DNA of 40,121 nucleotides. It comes from Snodgrassella sp. Its GTDB lineage: Bacteria; Pseudomonadota; Gammaproteobacteria; Burkholderiales; Neisseriaceae. Location of the stretch: the NCBI GenBank assembly GCA_024103515.1, contig JAGGIK010000013.1:1-40121 (forward strand), given 5' to 3'. The position numbers and the translations under genes are program-made. The notes under the pieces were generated by a model, which did no database searches, had not been told where the DNA came from, and was given only the letters and a program-made list of their open reading frames with translations. Positions 8,488 through 17,152 of this stretch are shown in pieces (position 1 is the first letter of the stretch; the number at the start of each line of letters is the position of its first letter).

Positions 8488-8520
8488 TATCTGTGTTTTT
8501 AAAGTCTTTCATTGTACCTC

Positions 8521-9349
8521 TAACTTAGTAAAAAAATTTTTGATTTTTTATTTTATTGATTTTAAATAAATATTTATGTCATTTTTATAATTAGCCATTC
8601 TTAGGTTACCTTTCATGCCTGCGCCAGATTATCAAAAAGATATCAATTCAATACATCTGTGCGATATGTAGGATTAAATCGATTACTATGAATATTTCAT
8701 ATTGAGATCTAATCTAATATAAGTATTAGATTTGTATATATCAAACAATCAAGAGTTTAGATGGAAAGTAACCAAAAATGGCTCACTATTTATACTACTG
8801 AAAACATATATTTAAAGTTTAATCTCAGATATATTTTATATAATGTATAGGTTAATCATCTGAAATAATTTAGCCAATGGCTTCTATGAAATTATTTATA
8901 TTTTGTGTCAACTGTCAATTTTTTATATAACCTTATAACCAAACAATCAACATCACTAATTCTTGTGGAGCATCTTTTCCATACTCTTTCGATATTGAAA
9001 GAAGTAGCAACTAAGCTGATAAAGAAGTCATGAAACTGTGTCTTTTTAAATTTTTTCCGTTAATAATTTTTTTAATTAGCTATTTTTAAACATACTTTCA
9101 TACTTTAAGGTTCCAGCAGTGAAATAATAAAAATAGCGAAATAAAATTTCTTTTGGTTTCATCTTTGCTTATTTACATTGGATTTAATATTATCATTTGG
9201 TTTGTTTATTATTTTTGAATAAATTATCCCTCTTCACCAAAAGACTGTTTTTGGTGATTAATGATTATACCCACCTTGAAATAGTAATATTTCAAATTTC
9301 TAGATCAATTAAGTTCAATTTTTCTGTAACGTTCCCAACTAATAATGAT
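8521..9349. other. Gene-poor AT-rich region
   Basis: I find no supportable gene in these 830 bases. Short open frames occur (for example an ATG at 8761 with 29 codons, and an unstarted minus-strand frame around 8890-9050), but none has a ribosome binding site or recognisable family. TCACCAAAA/TTTTGGTGA forms a 9-bp hairpin at about 9235-9260 without a U-tract. Confidence 0.35.
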
Positions 9350-9895
9350 TTACCCATCAACAGGTTTTTCAGGCGTATTGAGTATAAGCTGATAAAACGC
9401 CGCATTAAGCCAGTGGCCAAATTTAAAACCGATCTGCGCCAAGGTACCTGCATGTGTGAAACCAAGCTGTTCATGTAAGGCAATACTTCCACTATTATCG
9501 GCATCAATTACACCAACTAAAACATGTTTGCCAGCAGCTCGCGCACGGATAATCAGCTCGTCCATTAATTTTTTAGCCAGGCCCTGTCGTCGGTAATCTT
9601 TGTGCACATAAACACTGTGTTCAATTGTGTATTTATTGGCAGGATAGTCACGAAATGCACCCCATGAAGCAAAAGCCAGTAATTTTCCTTGGCCATCAAC
9701 CACCCCTATCACCGGACAATGCTGCGCCTGTTTAGTGGCAAACCATTTTTGCATTGATTCAGGTGGACGTGGGTGATAATCATATAAAGCAGTTGAATTA
9801 ACAATTGCATCATTAAACAAAGCCAGTATGGCTTCTGCATGTTCTGTTTCATTACAATCTATCAAATATATTTCGTTAGGTTGTGCCCTGCTCAT
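9350..9895 (-). CDS. GNAT N-acetyltransferase, phosphinothricin/methionine-sulfone type
   Basis: The 181-residue protein belongs to the Pat/MnaT (YncA) branch of GNAT acetyltransferases, which move an acetyl group from acetyl-CoA to a small amine such as methionine sulfone or phosphinothricin. The order of motifs fits: ILALFNDAIVNSTALYDYHP near the N-terminus, FASWGAFRDYPANKYTIEHS, the acetyl-CoA loop YRRQGLAKKLMDELI, VGVIDADNSGSIALHEQLGF, and GFKFGHWLNAAFYQL at the end. The frame opens at 9934, but an upstream terminator overlaps that part. The ATG at 9895 (MSRAQPN) has GAGG 9 bases before it. The physiological substrate cannot be told from sequence. Confidence 0.88.
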   Translation of the reverse strand: MSRAQPNEIYLIDCNETEHAEAILALFNDAIVNSTALYDYHPRPPESMQKWFATKQAQHCPVIGVVDGQGKLLAFASWGAFRDYPANKYTIEHSVYVHKDYRRQGLAKKLMDELIIRARAAGKHVLVGVIDADNSGSIALHEQLGFTHAGTLAQIGFKFGHWLNAAFYQLILNTPEKPVDG

Positions 9896-9917
9896 CTCCA
9901 TCACCCTCATATAAAAA

Positions 9918-9939
9918 GGACTGCCTGAAAACAAGCAGT
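9918..9939 (-). terminator. Intrinsic terminator of ybiT
   Basis: Read on the minus strand, GACTGC and GCAGTC pair across a 10-base loop and are followed by CTTTTTAT. It lies just downstream of ybiT and upstream of the chosen start of the acetyltransferase. Confidence 0.7.
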
Positions 9940-9948
9940 CAAGATTAA

Positions 9949-11577
9949 TTAAATTACACCTTTTTTAGCTAGGTAACCTTCGTAATCACCCAAATAATAT
10001 TCGAAGCCACCTTCACCGTCCAGCTCAATTATCTGAGTAGCCAGACTAGATACAAATTGGCGATCATGAGAAACAAACACCAATGTACCCGGAAATTTTT
10101 CCAGAGCCATGTTTAACGCTTCGATACTTTCCATATCCATATGGTTGGTCGGTTCATCCATTATCAACACATTAGGTTCCTGCAAAATCAGTTTACCATA
10201 TAACATGCGCCCTTTTTCACCACCGGACAATACCTGTACCTGTTTGCCTACTTCATTACTTCCAAATAGCAGACGCCCCAGTGTACCACGAATAACCTGT
10301 TCATCATCGCCTTCTTTGCCCCATTGACGCATCCAGTCGGTTAGAGTTGCCGGTTTGTCAAAATCATTTTCATGATCCTGTGGGTAATAACCTACCTGTG
10401 CTTTTTCAGCCCATTTAATTGTCCCTGCTTCGGCTTTAATACCCTCTGCATAAGCTTCTTCATAAGCACCAGCCAATAACTTCAATAAAGTGGACTTACC
10501 GGCACCGTTTGGTCCAATGATGGCTAAACGTTCGCCTGCATCGAGCATAAAACTCAGATTTTTAAATAGCTGCTTATCAAAACGCTTCGATAATCCATCA
10601 ACTTCCAGTGCTTGACGATGTAGTTTTTTCTTATCGTCATAATTAAAGCGGATAAATGGACTCTGGCGACTTGAAGGCTTAACTTCCACCATATCCGCCT
10701 TAATTTTATCTGCTAGCTTAGCACGACTGGTAGCCTGACGGGCTTTGGATTTATTGGCGGAAAAGCGCGCCACAAATTCCTGTAGTTCCTGTAACTTTTC
10801 CTTGGCCTTAGCATTGTCTTTCAGCGTTCGTTCACGCGCTTGTGTCGAAGCCAGCATATAATCATCATAATTACCTGGATAAAGTGTGATGCCACCATAA
10901 TCGACATCAGCCATATAAGTACAAACTTCATTCAGAAAATGGCGATCATGAGAAATAATAATCATGGTTGATTCATAGCTGTTTAACACTTCTTCCAGCC
11001 AGCGGATAGTATTAATATCCAGATTATTGGTTGGTTCGTCTAGCAGTAGAACATCCGGTTTGGAAAACAATGCTTGCGCCAGTAATACCCGCAGTTTAAA
11101 GCCCGGAGCTACTTCACTCATGGTCGCATTGTGCAAGTGTTCATCAATACCTACACCAGCCAATAGCTCAGCAGCGCGCGCTTCAGCCGTATAACCATCA
11201 TATTCAGCAAACTTTGCTTCCAGTTCGGCAGCATGCATATAATCGTCTTCACTGGCTTGCGGATTGGCATAGATGGCATCACGTTCAGTCATCGCAGCCC
11301 ACATTTCGGTATGCCCCATCATCACCACATCCAGTACACGCATATCTTCATAGGCAAACTGATCCTGACGCAGCTTACCAAGACGCATACCGTGATCAAT
11401 TGCGACTTCTCCGCTGGTCGGTTCAAGATCACCGCCTAAAATTTTCATAAACGTAGACTTACCTGAACCGTTGGCGCCGATCAGACCATATCGATGGCCG
11501 CCACTAAATTTCACAGATACATTCTCAAATAATGGTTTAGCGCCAAATTGCATCGTAATATTATTAGTACCAATCAC
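9949..11577 (-). CDS. ybiT: ABC-F family ATPase YbiT
   Basis: ABC-F proteins are soluble twin ATPases that bind the ribosomal E site and relieve stalled or slow translation. This 542-residue protein matches YbiT through its length, including [17 protein letters not shown] at the N-terminus. Domain 1 has Walker A GANGSGKS, the degenerate signature [14 protein letters not shown] and [11 protein letters not shown]. An interdomain linker rich in Lys, Ala and Gln follows ([17 protein letters not shown]). Domain 2 has GPNGAGKS, the signature LSGGEKGRM and [14 protein letters not shown]. There are no membrane segments. The start is a GTG at 11577 with AAGGA 9 bases upstream. A hairpin terminator follows the gene. 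Confidence 0.94.
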   Translation of the reverse strand: MIGTNNITMQFGAKPLFENVSVKFSGGHRYGLIGANGSGKSTFMKILGGDLEPTSGEVAIDHGMRLGKLRQDQFAYEDMRVLDVVMMGHTEMWAAMTERDAIYANPQASEDDYMHAAELEAKFAEYDGYTAEARAAELLAGVGIDEHLHNATMSEVAPGFKLRVLLAQALFSKPDVLLLDEPTNNLDINTIRWLEEVLNSYESTMIIISHDRHFLNEVCTYMADVDYGGITLYPGNYDDYMLASTQARERTLKDNAKAKEKLQELQEFVARFSANKSKARQATSRAKLADKIKADMVEVKPSSRQSPFIRFNYDDKKKLHRQALEVDGLSKRFDKQLFKNLSFMLDAGERLAIIGPNGAGKSTLLKLLAGAYEEAYAEGIKAEAGTIKWAEKAQVGYYPQDHENDFDKPATLTDWMRQWGKEGDDEQVIRGTLGRLLFGSNEVGKQVQVLSGGEKGRMLYGKLILQEPNVLIMDEPTNHMDMESIEALNMALEKFPGTLVFVSHDRQFVSSLATQIIELDGEGGFEYYLGDYEGYLAKKGVI

Positions 11578-11723
11578 AGACGTGATTCCTTAAAGATTTT
11601 GTCAAAATAGGCTAATTTTAACATAAGGCGGTAATAAAATTCGGAAAACCGGTGTTTATAGACTACAATAAAACCATAATAATTGTAAAAGAAACACTTA
11701 TTTGTTTTTATTATCTATGCATC

Positions 11724-12959
11724 ATGCCCAAACTTACTCTTAAGCTAGTTTTGTTATTACTGATTGGTGGTATTATTGCCGGTGTGGTCGGCCTATCGCT
11801 GATTACATTACTGCATCTGATTCAACAGGCTGTCTATACAATCAGCCGCACTGATGGAATAACCTTTCGCATCATGGTTGAACAGACCAGCAACATCCAC
11901 CGTTTTCTAGCCTTACTTTCCTGTGGCGTTATAGGCGGTTTCGGCTGGTGGTCAATGCATCATTTTATGCCCAAATTGGTTGATATCAAAAAAGCCATCA
12001 GCTCTGAAACTACCTTACTACCTTTTAAAACGACCCTCATTCATGGCTTATTACAGATAATTACCGTGGGTATGGGTTCCCCGCTTGGACGGGAAAGCGC
12101 ACCACGCGAAATCAGCTCAGCGTTGATGGAACAATTTGCTCAACGTATGCACATCAGCAGCAATGAACGAAAACTCTTGCTCGCCTGCACTGCTTCAGCT
12201 GGTCTGGCAGCTGTATTCAATGTGCCTTTGGCGGGTACCTTATTCGCACTGGAAACTTTATTACTGAGCTATCACTCTACAGCCGTAATTGCCGCACTCA
12301 TTTGCTGTACTACTGCAGCATGGCTTGGCAGCATTGGCTTAGGCTCAATGCCTACCTATCATCTGCCACTATTACAACTAAATCATGCACTGTTTATCTG
12401 GGCTGTACTCTTCGGCCCAGTAATTTCAACCTGCTCATGGGTACTACAAAAACAATTGCGTGTTTGTCAGCCAATAAACCGGCAGAATCCATACTTAATT
12501 CTATACTGTATAATTGCCTTTTCACTGATCGGTATATTATCTGTGTGGCTACCTGAAATTTTGGGGAATGGTAAAGCAGGTAATGAACTAAGCTTTGCTG
12601 ATGCCATAACGTGGCGTTATGCATTGGCACTGTTGATAGGAAAATGGCTGGCATTATTGTTCGCTAGTCGCGGTGGAGCCTATGGTGGAATGATCACTCC
12701 TTCCATGATGCTAGGCAGCATGCTGGCACTGATACTGGCCAGCGCATGGAACGGCTTTTTACCAGAAATACCGATTATAGCCGCTTGTATCATCGGCGCA
12801 ACAGTCTTTCTAGCCGTGCAGCAGAAAATGCCGCTTACTGCCATCGTTTTTGTGCTGGAAATTACCGATGTTACGCCCCAAATTATAATACCCATTATGT
12901 TGTGCCTGCTCACTGCCCTACCGTTTCAGAAACTACTTCAAGCTACATCAGCTACATAA
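11724..12959 (+). CDS. ClC-family chloride channel-like protein, divergent
   Basis: The 411-residue polytopic membrane protein has about ten hydrophobic helices and ClC-family landmarks: MGSPLGRESAPRE (the GREGP helix with the gating Glu), AAVFNVPLAGTLFALE, and GGAYGGMITPSMMLGSMLA near the C-terminus. The selectivity motif GSGIP is absent (MPKLVDIKKA occupies the place). The second Glu of FxxEE, used for proton coupling in ClC exchangers, is Thr (FALET), and GxFAP is GGMITP. It may be a chloride channel or may carry another anion. There is no CBS domain. The frame opens at a GTG at 11652; the ATG at 11724 (MPKLTLK) is preferred because it leads straight into the first membrane helix. It is divergent from ybiT. 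Confidence 0.85.
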   Translation: MPKLTLKLVLLLLIGGIIAGVVGLSLITLLHLIQQAVYTISRTDGITFRIMVEQTSNIHRFLALLSCGVIGGFGWWSMHHFMPKLVDIKKAISSETTLLPFKTTLIHGLLQIITVGMGSPLGRESAPREISSALMEQFAQRMHISSNERKLLLACTASAGLAAVFNVPLAGTLFALETLLLSYHSTAVIAALICCTTAAWLGSIGLGSMPTYHLPLLQLNHALFIWAVLFGPVISTCSWVLQKQLRVCQPINRQNPYLILYCIIAFSLIGILSVWLPEILGNGKAGNELSFADAITWRYALALLIGKWLALLFASRGGAYGGMITPSMMLGSMLALILASAWNGFLPEIPIIAACIIGATVFLAVQQKMPLTAIVFVLEITDVTPQIIIPIMLCLLTALPFQKLLQATSAT

Positions 12960-13245
12960 CGGATCGAAAAAAATAACGAATAACATCTCCATAATTCTTT
13001 CTCATCACTTATCAGCAATATAACATAAATTTCGCTGATTCAAGCTTATTGAGGCCGAAGTACTACAGATTACACCGACAAACCCTGTATTTATTTTAGG
13101 CAAATAAATACAAGTCTAAGGGCAACGTTATTACACAAATGTCTCAGTTATGCTTGTCAAAAACTATCCTTATTTTTCGCAGGATACAAAAATGAAAATC
13201 ACAAGAGTGCAAATTGAGAGTGCTTATCCAGCAAGTCAGTTAAAT

Positions 13246-15129
13246 TCAATTCGGAACAAACATCTGATCATTTAACACCCATAATGGCTGTATATCACTT
13301 TCTCCCTTAATAACCATAGAGTCATCTGAACGTAAGCAAGCACCGCCATAATGGCTACCTACAGTAAATGTACATACCTGAACATATTGACCATCTACCT
13401 TTGGTAAACACCACAATTGCTGATAAATATTTTTTTGCTGAGCAAATTGGCCTTGAGTAGTATCCAAAACCTGCCGATTATGATTGACCAACTCAATATT
13501 ATGGCCGCAACGTCCCGCTATTGGCTTAACAGCATAACCTTCCTGAACCAATTGCTCACTCAATTTATAACTGGAATCAAGAAGATAACGGTGTTGAGGA
13601 AACATCGACCACAACACCGGCAAAATAGCTTTACTACTGGTTATAACAGTCCATAGTGGCTCAAACACCAGAACTTCCGGACGCAGTAACACATCGATTA
13701 AACGTACCTGATTATCAGGTTGACCAGTATTAATCGGCAACGCGATAATCTGTTTTTCATTCTGTTCACGCAATTGCTCCAACACCGTTTCCCATGCCCA
13801 CGTTTTCCAGACACATCTGACTTCACGATGGTCGGCATCGATCAGCCGTCCGAACTGATCCCAGTGTAATTCATCTAGACCACATAAAATCTTACTGTTG
13901 AATCCGGCTCGTTTTAATGCTTCTTGCATAAAACGCGCATGATAATCTTCTTCTGCATCCTTATCTTGCATAATGTGCACAAATGCGCTGGCATCACTGT
14001 GTTTCCAGCAATCAATTAAAGCATCTAGCAGGCCATCCCCCGGGTTTGATCCAGTGTTTAATCCTCCCTGAGTTGCCCACTTCTGTAAAATCAACCCGGT
14101 TTCAGTATGACAAGAAGCTGAATCAGCATTGTATTCATACACTTTCAGACCTCGCTCATCCAGACAAAAATCCAGCCGACCAGAAATCATTTGATAACGG
14201 CGATTCTGCCAAGATAAACGCAGTCTAGGCCATAGAATTTCAGGTACATTGAAATTTTTGAGCAGATTATCATCTTTCAGTACCTTTTCTGTAGCATGCA
14301 TATACATCAGATGTAGCTCATTGCTAGCCATAATCAATTCCTGCTCAGCACTGGCTGACATCGTAAAATAACGATAAGGATTATCTTTACTAATATAATG
14401 GCCGTTGGCCATAACATATGCATGCTCAATAGGGTCAGATTCATTTAGCCATGGTTTGTCAAACTGGTCTTTTGGCGGCAAAAAAGCAACATGAATCGGA
14501 CATAGATCTGGCGCAATAGCCGGTTGTGGCAGGCTGTCGGTCGGATCATCAGTCTGAATCATCCAGCCTAAAATCCTAGTATCGGAATAAGTATCGTATA
14601 GAAAATACTTACCATCCATCACTGATAAAGGTAATTCACGCGTCCATTGTTGACCGCTAGGTAAATGATGCTCAACCAAATTTTGCTCCACGATACGTAC
14701 TTTATCAGCCAATACCTCTGTAATAATAGCCACATGTCCCGTATGTTCAAATATCCCACCTTCATCCCAGATCAGCAACGCTCCAGCCTGTGGTCCCCTT
14801 TTAGTGCCATTGGCATAAGCTTGTAATGGCAATAGTGCTTCGTCAAATACCCGACGCAAAATACGCAGTGAGAAAATTTCGTACGCCATGCCTACATCAG
14901 TAAAAACCAGACCATAATTGATATACAAAAAACGACGGGCAAATTCAACACATTGCCATTTATAACCCATATATTCATGGCCGACATAACTTCGATAAGC
15001 CGCATCGTCCTTAAAAACAGTTTTATCAATATGGGTTTCATCAGCTGAGTAAATAGCAACTCCTCCGGGTGCAAACCCCAGAAGTGTACCGAAAGATTCA
15101 CATTTTTCCAGACTGCTCTTTGCCTTCAT
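13246..15129 (-). CDS. gsp: Bifunctional glutathionylspermidine synthetase/amidase
   Basis: The protein (627 residues; E. coli Gsp has 619) makes glutathionylspermidine from glutathione and spermidine with ATP and can also hydrolyse it. The N-terminal CHAP amidase has the catalytic Cys60 in YKWQCVEFARRF and its His in TGHVAIITE. The C-terminal synthetase has the ATP-grasp features RLRLSWQNRRYQM, GLKVYEYNADSASCHTETGL, HIMQDKDAEEDYHARF, VRLIDVLLRPEVLVFEPLW, AGRCGHNIEL and FAQQKNIYQQLWCLPKVDG. Identity with the E. coli enzyme is high along the whole length, higher than I would expect for a distant Neisseriaceae gene, which may point to transfer. It stands alone, convergent with the ClC gene. Confidence 0.96.
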   Translation of the reverse strand: MKAKSSLEKCESFGTLLGFAPGGVAIYSADETHIDKTVFKDDAAYRSYVGHEYMGYKWQCVEFARRFLYINYGLVFTDVGMAYEIFSLRILRRVFDEALLPLQAYANGTKRGPQAGALLIWDEGGIFEHTGHVAIITEVLADKVRIVEQNLVEHHLPSGQQWTRELPLSVMDGKYFLYDTYSDTRILGWMIQTDDPTDSLPQPAIAPDLCPIHVAFLPPKDQFDKPWLNESDPIEHAYVMANGHYISKDNPYRYFTMSASAEQELIMASNELHLMYMHATEKVLKDDNLLKNFNVPEILWPRLRLSWQNRRYQMISGRLDFCLDERGLKVYEYNADSASCHTETGLILQKWATQGGLNTGSNPGDGLLDALIDCWKHSDASAFVHIMQDKDAEEDYHARFMQEALKRAGFNSKILCGLDELHWDQFGRLIDADHREVRCVWKTWAWETVLEQLREQNEKQIIALPINTGQPDNQVRLIDVLLRPEVLVFEPLWTVITSSKAILPVLWSMFPQHRYLLDSSYKLSEQLVQEGYAVKPIAGRCGHNIELVNHNRQVLDTTQGQFAQQKNIYQQLWCLPKVDGQYVQVCTFTVGSHYGGACLRSDDSMVIKGESDIQPLWVLNDQMFVPN

Positions 15130-16221
15130 AATGACACTGACCTGTTGACATATTAGATGTTCCTACATCATAAACCTTTTTAAAACAAAGCTCTAATCAA
15201 TTACATAAAACTTACATAACGACTCACTTACCTACACCTCAATAGCAAAAATTCGCTAAAAAGCATATACTTACTTGTATAGTCACAAATAGCTGCATTA
15301 TTAATAGCACAGGCTAATCACTGTTAGAAAATACTTATTAAACAAATTAACCATCATTGAACTTGATCCAAAATCAGAAACTACCCATATTGTTGTGAGG
15401 ATATTTCCAATAAATTGCAGATAACAGGCGTTAGAACCCATTATGAAATACCTATATGCAACTATATAATTTATGATTATTGCCTCTACTGTGTGCAGGT
15501 AAGGATGATTTTTGTCTTCAGAAATATACCTGTCACTTTAGAATACCTATTAAATGATGGTGAAGACACCCACAAAAAATGATCAGCCAGTAAATGGGAC
15601 CGATACTGGTCAAAGACGACCATACTGCCATGAATAAAAGCTAAATATCTTCGATTGCATCAGTTAGTAGTGCAGCATTAAATCAAATCATACGTCCGCA
15701 AATCAGACTATTGTTTGATAGTGTAAATACATATAGTAATAGTAATAATATTCTCAGGCCACGTAGAATCTGCATCGACTTATCAGAATCCGCCACAGCA
15801 AGCAATGAATTATTATGTTGCTCAAAAAGTGCCCGTTTGGACGATTTCCAGCAAGTGCTCAATAACAGTCCTCAGCCCATCAAATATTTACAAAATGATT
15901 TTTCTGTCTTAATCCTCTAATCAACAACACTCAGTATACTAGCAGTAAATTCAGTTTCGAAAACATCTTCTTTATTCCAATTCTACATAACCTTACCATG
16001 GTGAAAAACATTGAACGGCCAGCAACCATATAAGACAATTGATAAAATTCTGATTACATATTAAACTGTAGCTGATTAAAATTTTAATGGTTACTGATAT
16101 ATGACTGCACAGTAAAGCAGCAGTAATCTTGATTTTGCCGCTATGCGGAAATGATTTTAGTTAGTTGATTAAGTTGATACTGTTTTCCTAAGGGTAATAC
16201 ACTATTTGCATAGATAAACTG
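15130..16221. other. Long gene-poor region behind gsp
   Basis: About 1.1 kb with no gene I can defend. The plus-strand frame 15711-15920 lacks a ribosome binding site and family features. On the minus strand 15551-15790 a frame reads hydrophobic stretches (RGLRILLLLLYVFTLSNN, then LTSIGPIYWLIIF) interrupted by two stops. It could be a decayed membrane-protein gene, but a part of it is just TTA/CTA repeats. Confidence 0.3.
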
Positions 16222-16580
16222 TTAGGCTGTTCGGGTTGATTTGTCTGCTGGATAAATTCGATTAGCATCAATCCCTATTTCAATTAAATATTGAACCATT
16301 ACCTTGGCTTCGGTGGTAGATTCGTCTTTGCCTTATCCGCCACAAACAATAACTTTGGTTTTGGGGTTATTTTGCAAATAATTTATGGCAATATTTAAAC
16401 GCTCAGCTAAAGTTGAAGAAGCTATAGCGGGTGTGTTAATAACTTGTGATCCCAATATGACCACGGTATCGGCATATTTTATGTTTTTTACAACGAAAAA
16501 ATATAAATCACTCTGGTAGCAATAATGAAATAGGCCAATATTAAGGCTAAACCGTACTTTATTGATTTACTATCATCCAT
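16222..16580 (-). pseudogene. Broken SanA/YdcF-like DUF218 protein
   Basis: From the ATG at 16580 (AAGGG ribosome binding site 4 bases upstream, 8 bases behind the tag stop) the frame reads MDDSKSIKYGLALILAYFII, an N-terminal membrane anchor. A TAA and a frameshift follow. In the next frame NIKYADTVVILGSQVI leads to NYLQNNPKTKVIVCGG, then a TAA where the family has GGQG. It continues GKDESTTEAKVMVQYLIE, IGIDANRIYPADKST and a stop. ADxVVILG, VIVxGG and the EA..M..YL pattern are diagnostic of DUF218 envelope proteins (SanA, ElyC, YdcF). The C-terminal third is missing. It was probably the second gene of a tag operon. Confidence 0.78.
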
Positions 16581-16588
16581 TTTTCCCT

Positions 16589-17152
16589 TTATTTTTTATA
16601 ACAATTTTCAAAGTGATCGTTGACTAATCCCATGGACTGCATAAAAGCATAACAAATGGTAGAACCAACAAAAGAAAAACCTTTGTTTTTTAGCGCTTTT
16701 GACATTTTTTCTGATATATCAGTACTTACAGGTACTTCGCATTTGTTATTAAAATGGTTAATAATTGGTTTATTATCAACGAAAGACCAAATAAATTGTG
16801 AGAAATCTTCATCATTTTCTTGCATGTTTAAATAAGCATGAGCATTTTTTACAATGCTATTTAGCTTTAAACGATGACGAATTAGTCCTTTATTGTCTAA
16901 AAGATGTTCAATATCTGCGGTCGTAAGCTGAATAATTTTGTGCGGGTCGAAATTAAAAAAGCAGCGTCGATATTCATCACGCTTTTTCAGAACCGTGATC
17001 CATGATAATCCTGCTTGTTGCCCTTCAAGGCAAATTTTTTCAAATAGTTTAAGACTATCATATTGAGCAATGCCCCATTCATTATCGTGGTAATGAATAT
17101 ATATTGGGTCATTCAATACCCAACTACAGCGTACTTTTCCGTTATTTGTCAT
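16589..17152 (-). CDS. tag: DNA-3-methyladenine glycosylase I
   Basis: Tag removes 3-methyladenine from alkylated DNA, starting base excision repair. The 187-residue protein follows E. coli Tag closely: RCSWVLNDPIYIHYHDNEWG at the N-terminus (zinc ligand Cys, His), ICLEGQQAGLSWITVLKKR with the catalytic Glu, the helix-hairpin region IRHRLKLNSIVKNAHAY, FIWSFVDNKPI, KNKGFSFVGSTICYAFMQ and GLVNDHFENC with the C-terminal zinc His and Cys. The first ATG at 17152 is preferred to the TTG just before it. A decayed SanA-like gene follows 8 bases behind its stop, so they once formed an operon. Confidence 0.96.
   Translation of the reverse strand: MTNNGKVRCSWVLNDPIYIHYHDNEWGIAQYDSLKLFEKICLEGQQAGLSWITVLKKRDEYRRCFFNFDPHKIIQLTTADIEHLLDNKGLIRHRLKLNSIVKNAHAYLNMQENDEDFSQFIWSFVDNKPIINHFNNKCEVPVSTDISEKMSKALKNKGFSFVGSTICYAFMQSMGLVNDHFENCYKK

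Noticed and set aside
9918-9939. Neisserial DNA uptake sequence (GACTGCCTGAA resembles the dialects)
   Set aside because: It occurs only in the terminator stem here, and no exact 10- or 12-mer dialect recurs through the window.
15711-15920. 69-codon plus-strand ORF
   Set aside because: No ribosome binding site, no recognisable domain, begins in an AT-rich repeat; probably chance.
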